Part shown: positions 4,856-5,103 of the stretch, in pieces
Layout of the letters: the number at the start of each line of letters is the position of its first letter
Numbering within the stretch: the stretch's first letter is position 1
Source: Nanobdellota archaeon
GTDB taxonomy: Archaea > Nanobdellota > Nanobdellia > Woesearchaeales > JAHJBD01
Reading direction: 5' to 3'
Length of the DNA stretch: 5,103 nt
Assembly: GCA_018813725.1 (NCBI GenBank)
Contig: JAHJBD010000059.1
Location: 1-5,103, forward strand
Program-made: the position numbers and the translations under genes
Notes under the pieces: generated by a model
Told to the model about the DNA's origin: nothing
The model's database searches: none
What the model saw: only the letters and a program-made list of their open reading frames with translations

Positions 4856-5103
4856 ATGGCATTGGAAGAATTAAGAAATAAGATAGATAATATCAACAGC
4901 CAGATAATCCAACTGCTTGCAGAGCGAGCTGAAGTATCTAAGAAAATAGCTGATGAGAAGAAGAAGATCGGTAAAGATATCTATGATCCAGACAGAGAAG
5001 AAGAATATGGGCTGGGAGTTGTTAAAAAAATAGCCCCTTTGACTCCCAATGCTGTCTATCACATTTATGGGGTAGAGGACAATTCTTCATTTTTTAAAGC
5101 AGG
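4856..5103 (+). CDS. Chorismate mutase, AroQ type (3' end cut off by the window)
   Basis: Only the first 82 codons are present and no stop codon is reached, so the protein may be a stand-alone mutase or the N-terminal domain of a fusion such as a P-protein. The enzyme converts chorismate to prephenate, the branch to phenylalanine and tyrosine. The all-helical AroQ pattern is clear: LEELRNKIDNIN (3-14), LLAERAEVSKKIADEKK (20-36) and IYDPDREEE (42-50). By eye-alignment to the E. coli P-protein domain, substrate-binding residues correspond as R7 (R11), R24 (R28), K35 (K39), D44 (D48), R47 (R51) and E48 (E52). The third helix (about 51-82) is less typical, with S78 a candidate for S84 but A82 where E. 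coli has Gln88. The ATG is supported by family start position and by a TATA-like box 26 bases upstream. The gene is divergent from the membrane operon and not obviously related to it. Confidence 0.85.
   Translation, partial: MALEELRNKIDNINSQIIQLLAERAEVSKKIADEKKKIGKDIYDPDREEEYGLGVVKKIAPLTPNAVYHIYGVEDNSSFFKA

Noticed and set aside
4871..5062. Minus-strand open frame of 63 codons
   Set aside because: It is antisense to the chorismate mutase, whose family motifs are unmistakable.

Overview
The window looks archaeal. The evidence is a TrmB-family regulator, an archaeal-type TruD pseudouridine synthase, TATA-box-like elements sitting about 26 bases before start codons, T-rich gene ends, and almost no Shine-Dalgarno sequences. 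I cannot fix the lineage; the moderately AT-rich genome and gene content would suit a DPANN-type or other uncultivated archaeon, but that is inference.

Layout. Positions 1-207 are a long leader with a TATA-like element and three consecutive inverted repeats, the last able to pair with a strong ribosome binding site. It leads into a TrmB-like transcriptional regulator with a PLD-like C-terminal domain (208-1014). A T-rich stretch, which also contains a TATA-like box, separates this from a two-gene operon: a tRNA-dihydrouridine synthase (1052-1966) overlapping by 4 bases a TruD-type tRNA pseudouridine-13 synthase (1963-3072). Both enzymes are expected to modify the D arm of tRNA. After a short convergent spacer, two genes lie on the minus strand, transcribed leftwards. 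A small single-pass membrane protein with acidic and basic six-residue repeats around a six-cysteine cluster (4099-4758) comes first. It overlaps by 8 bases a membrane-anchored protein with a glutamine-rich coiled coil, Ca-binding DxDxDG repeats and a transglutaminase-like domain (3180-4106). Upstream of this pair, and divergent from it, is the start of an AroQ-type chorismate mutase (4856 to the window end, cut off), an enzyme of phenylalanine and tyrosine synthesis.

How the parts fit. The tRNA enzymes are a coherent housekeeping operon. The minus-strand pair reads as an envelope module, more AT-rich than its surroundings and probably co-translated, and is the least familiar part of the window. 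Three transcription units (dus, the membrane pair, chorismate mutase) have a TATA-like box about 26 bases before the ATG and no ribosome binding site, so they are probably transcribed as leaderless mRNAs. The TrmB gene is the exception, with a long structured leader and a strong ribosome binding site, which suggests control at translation. No mobile element, CRISPR array, rRNA or tRNA gene was seen.
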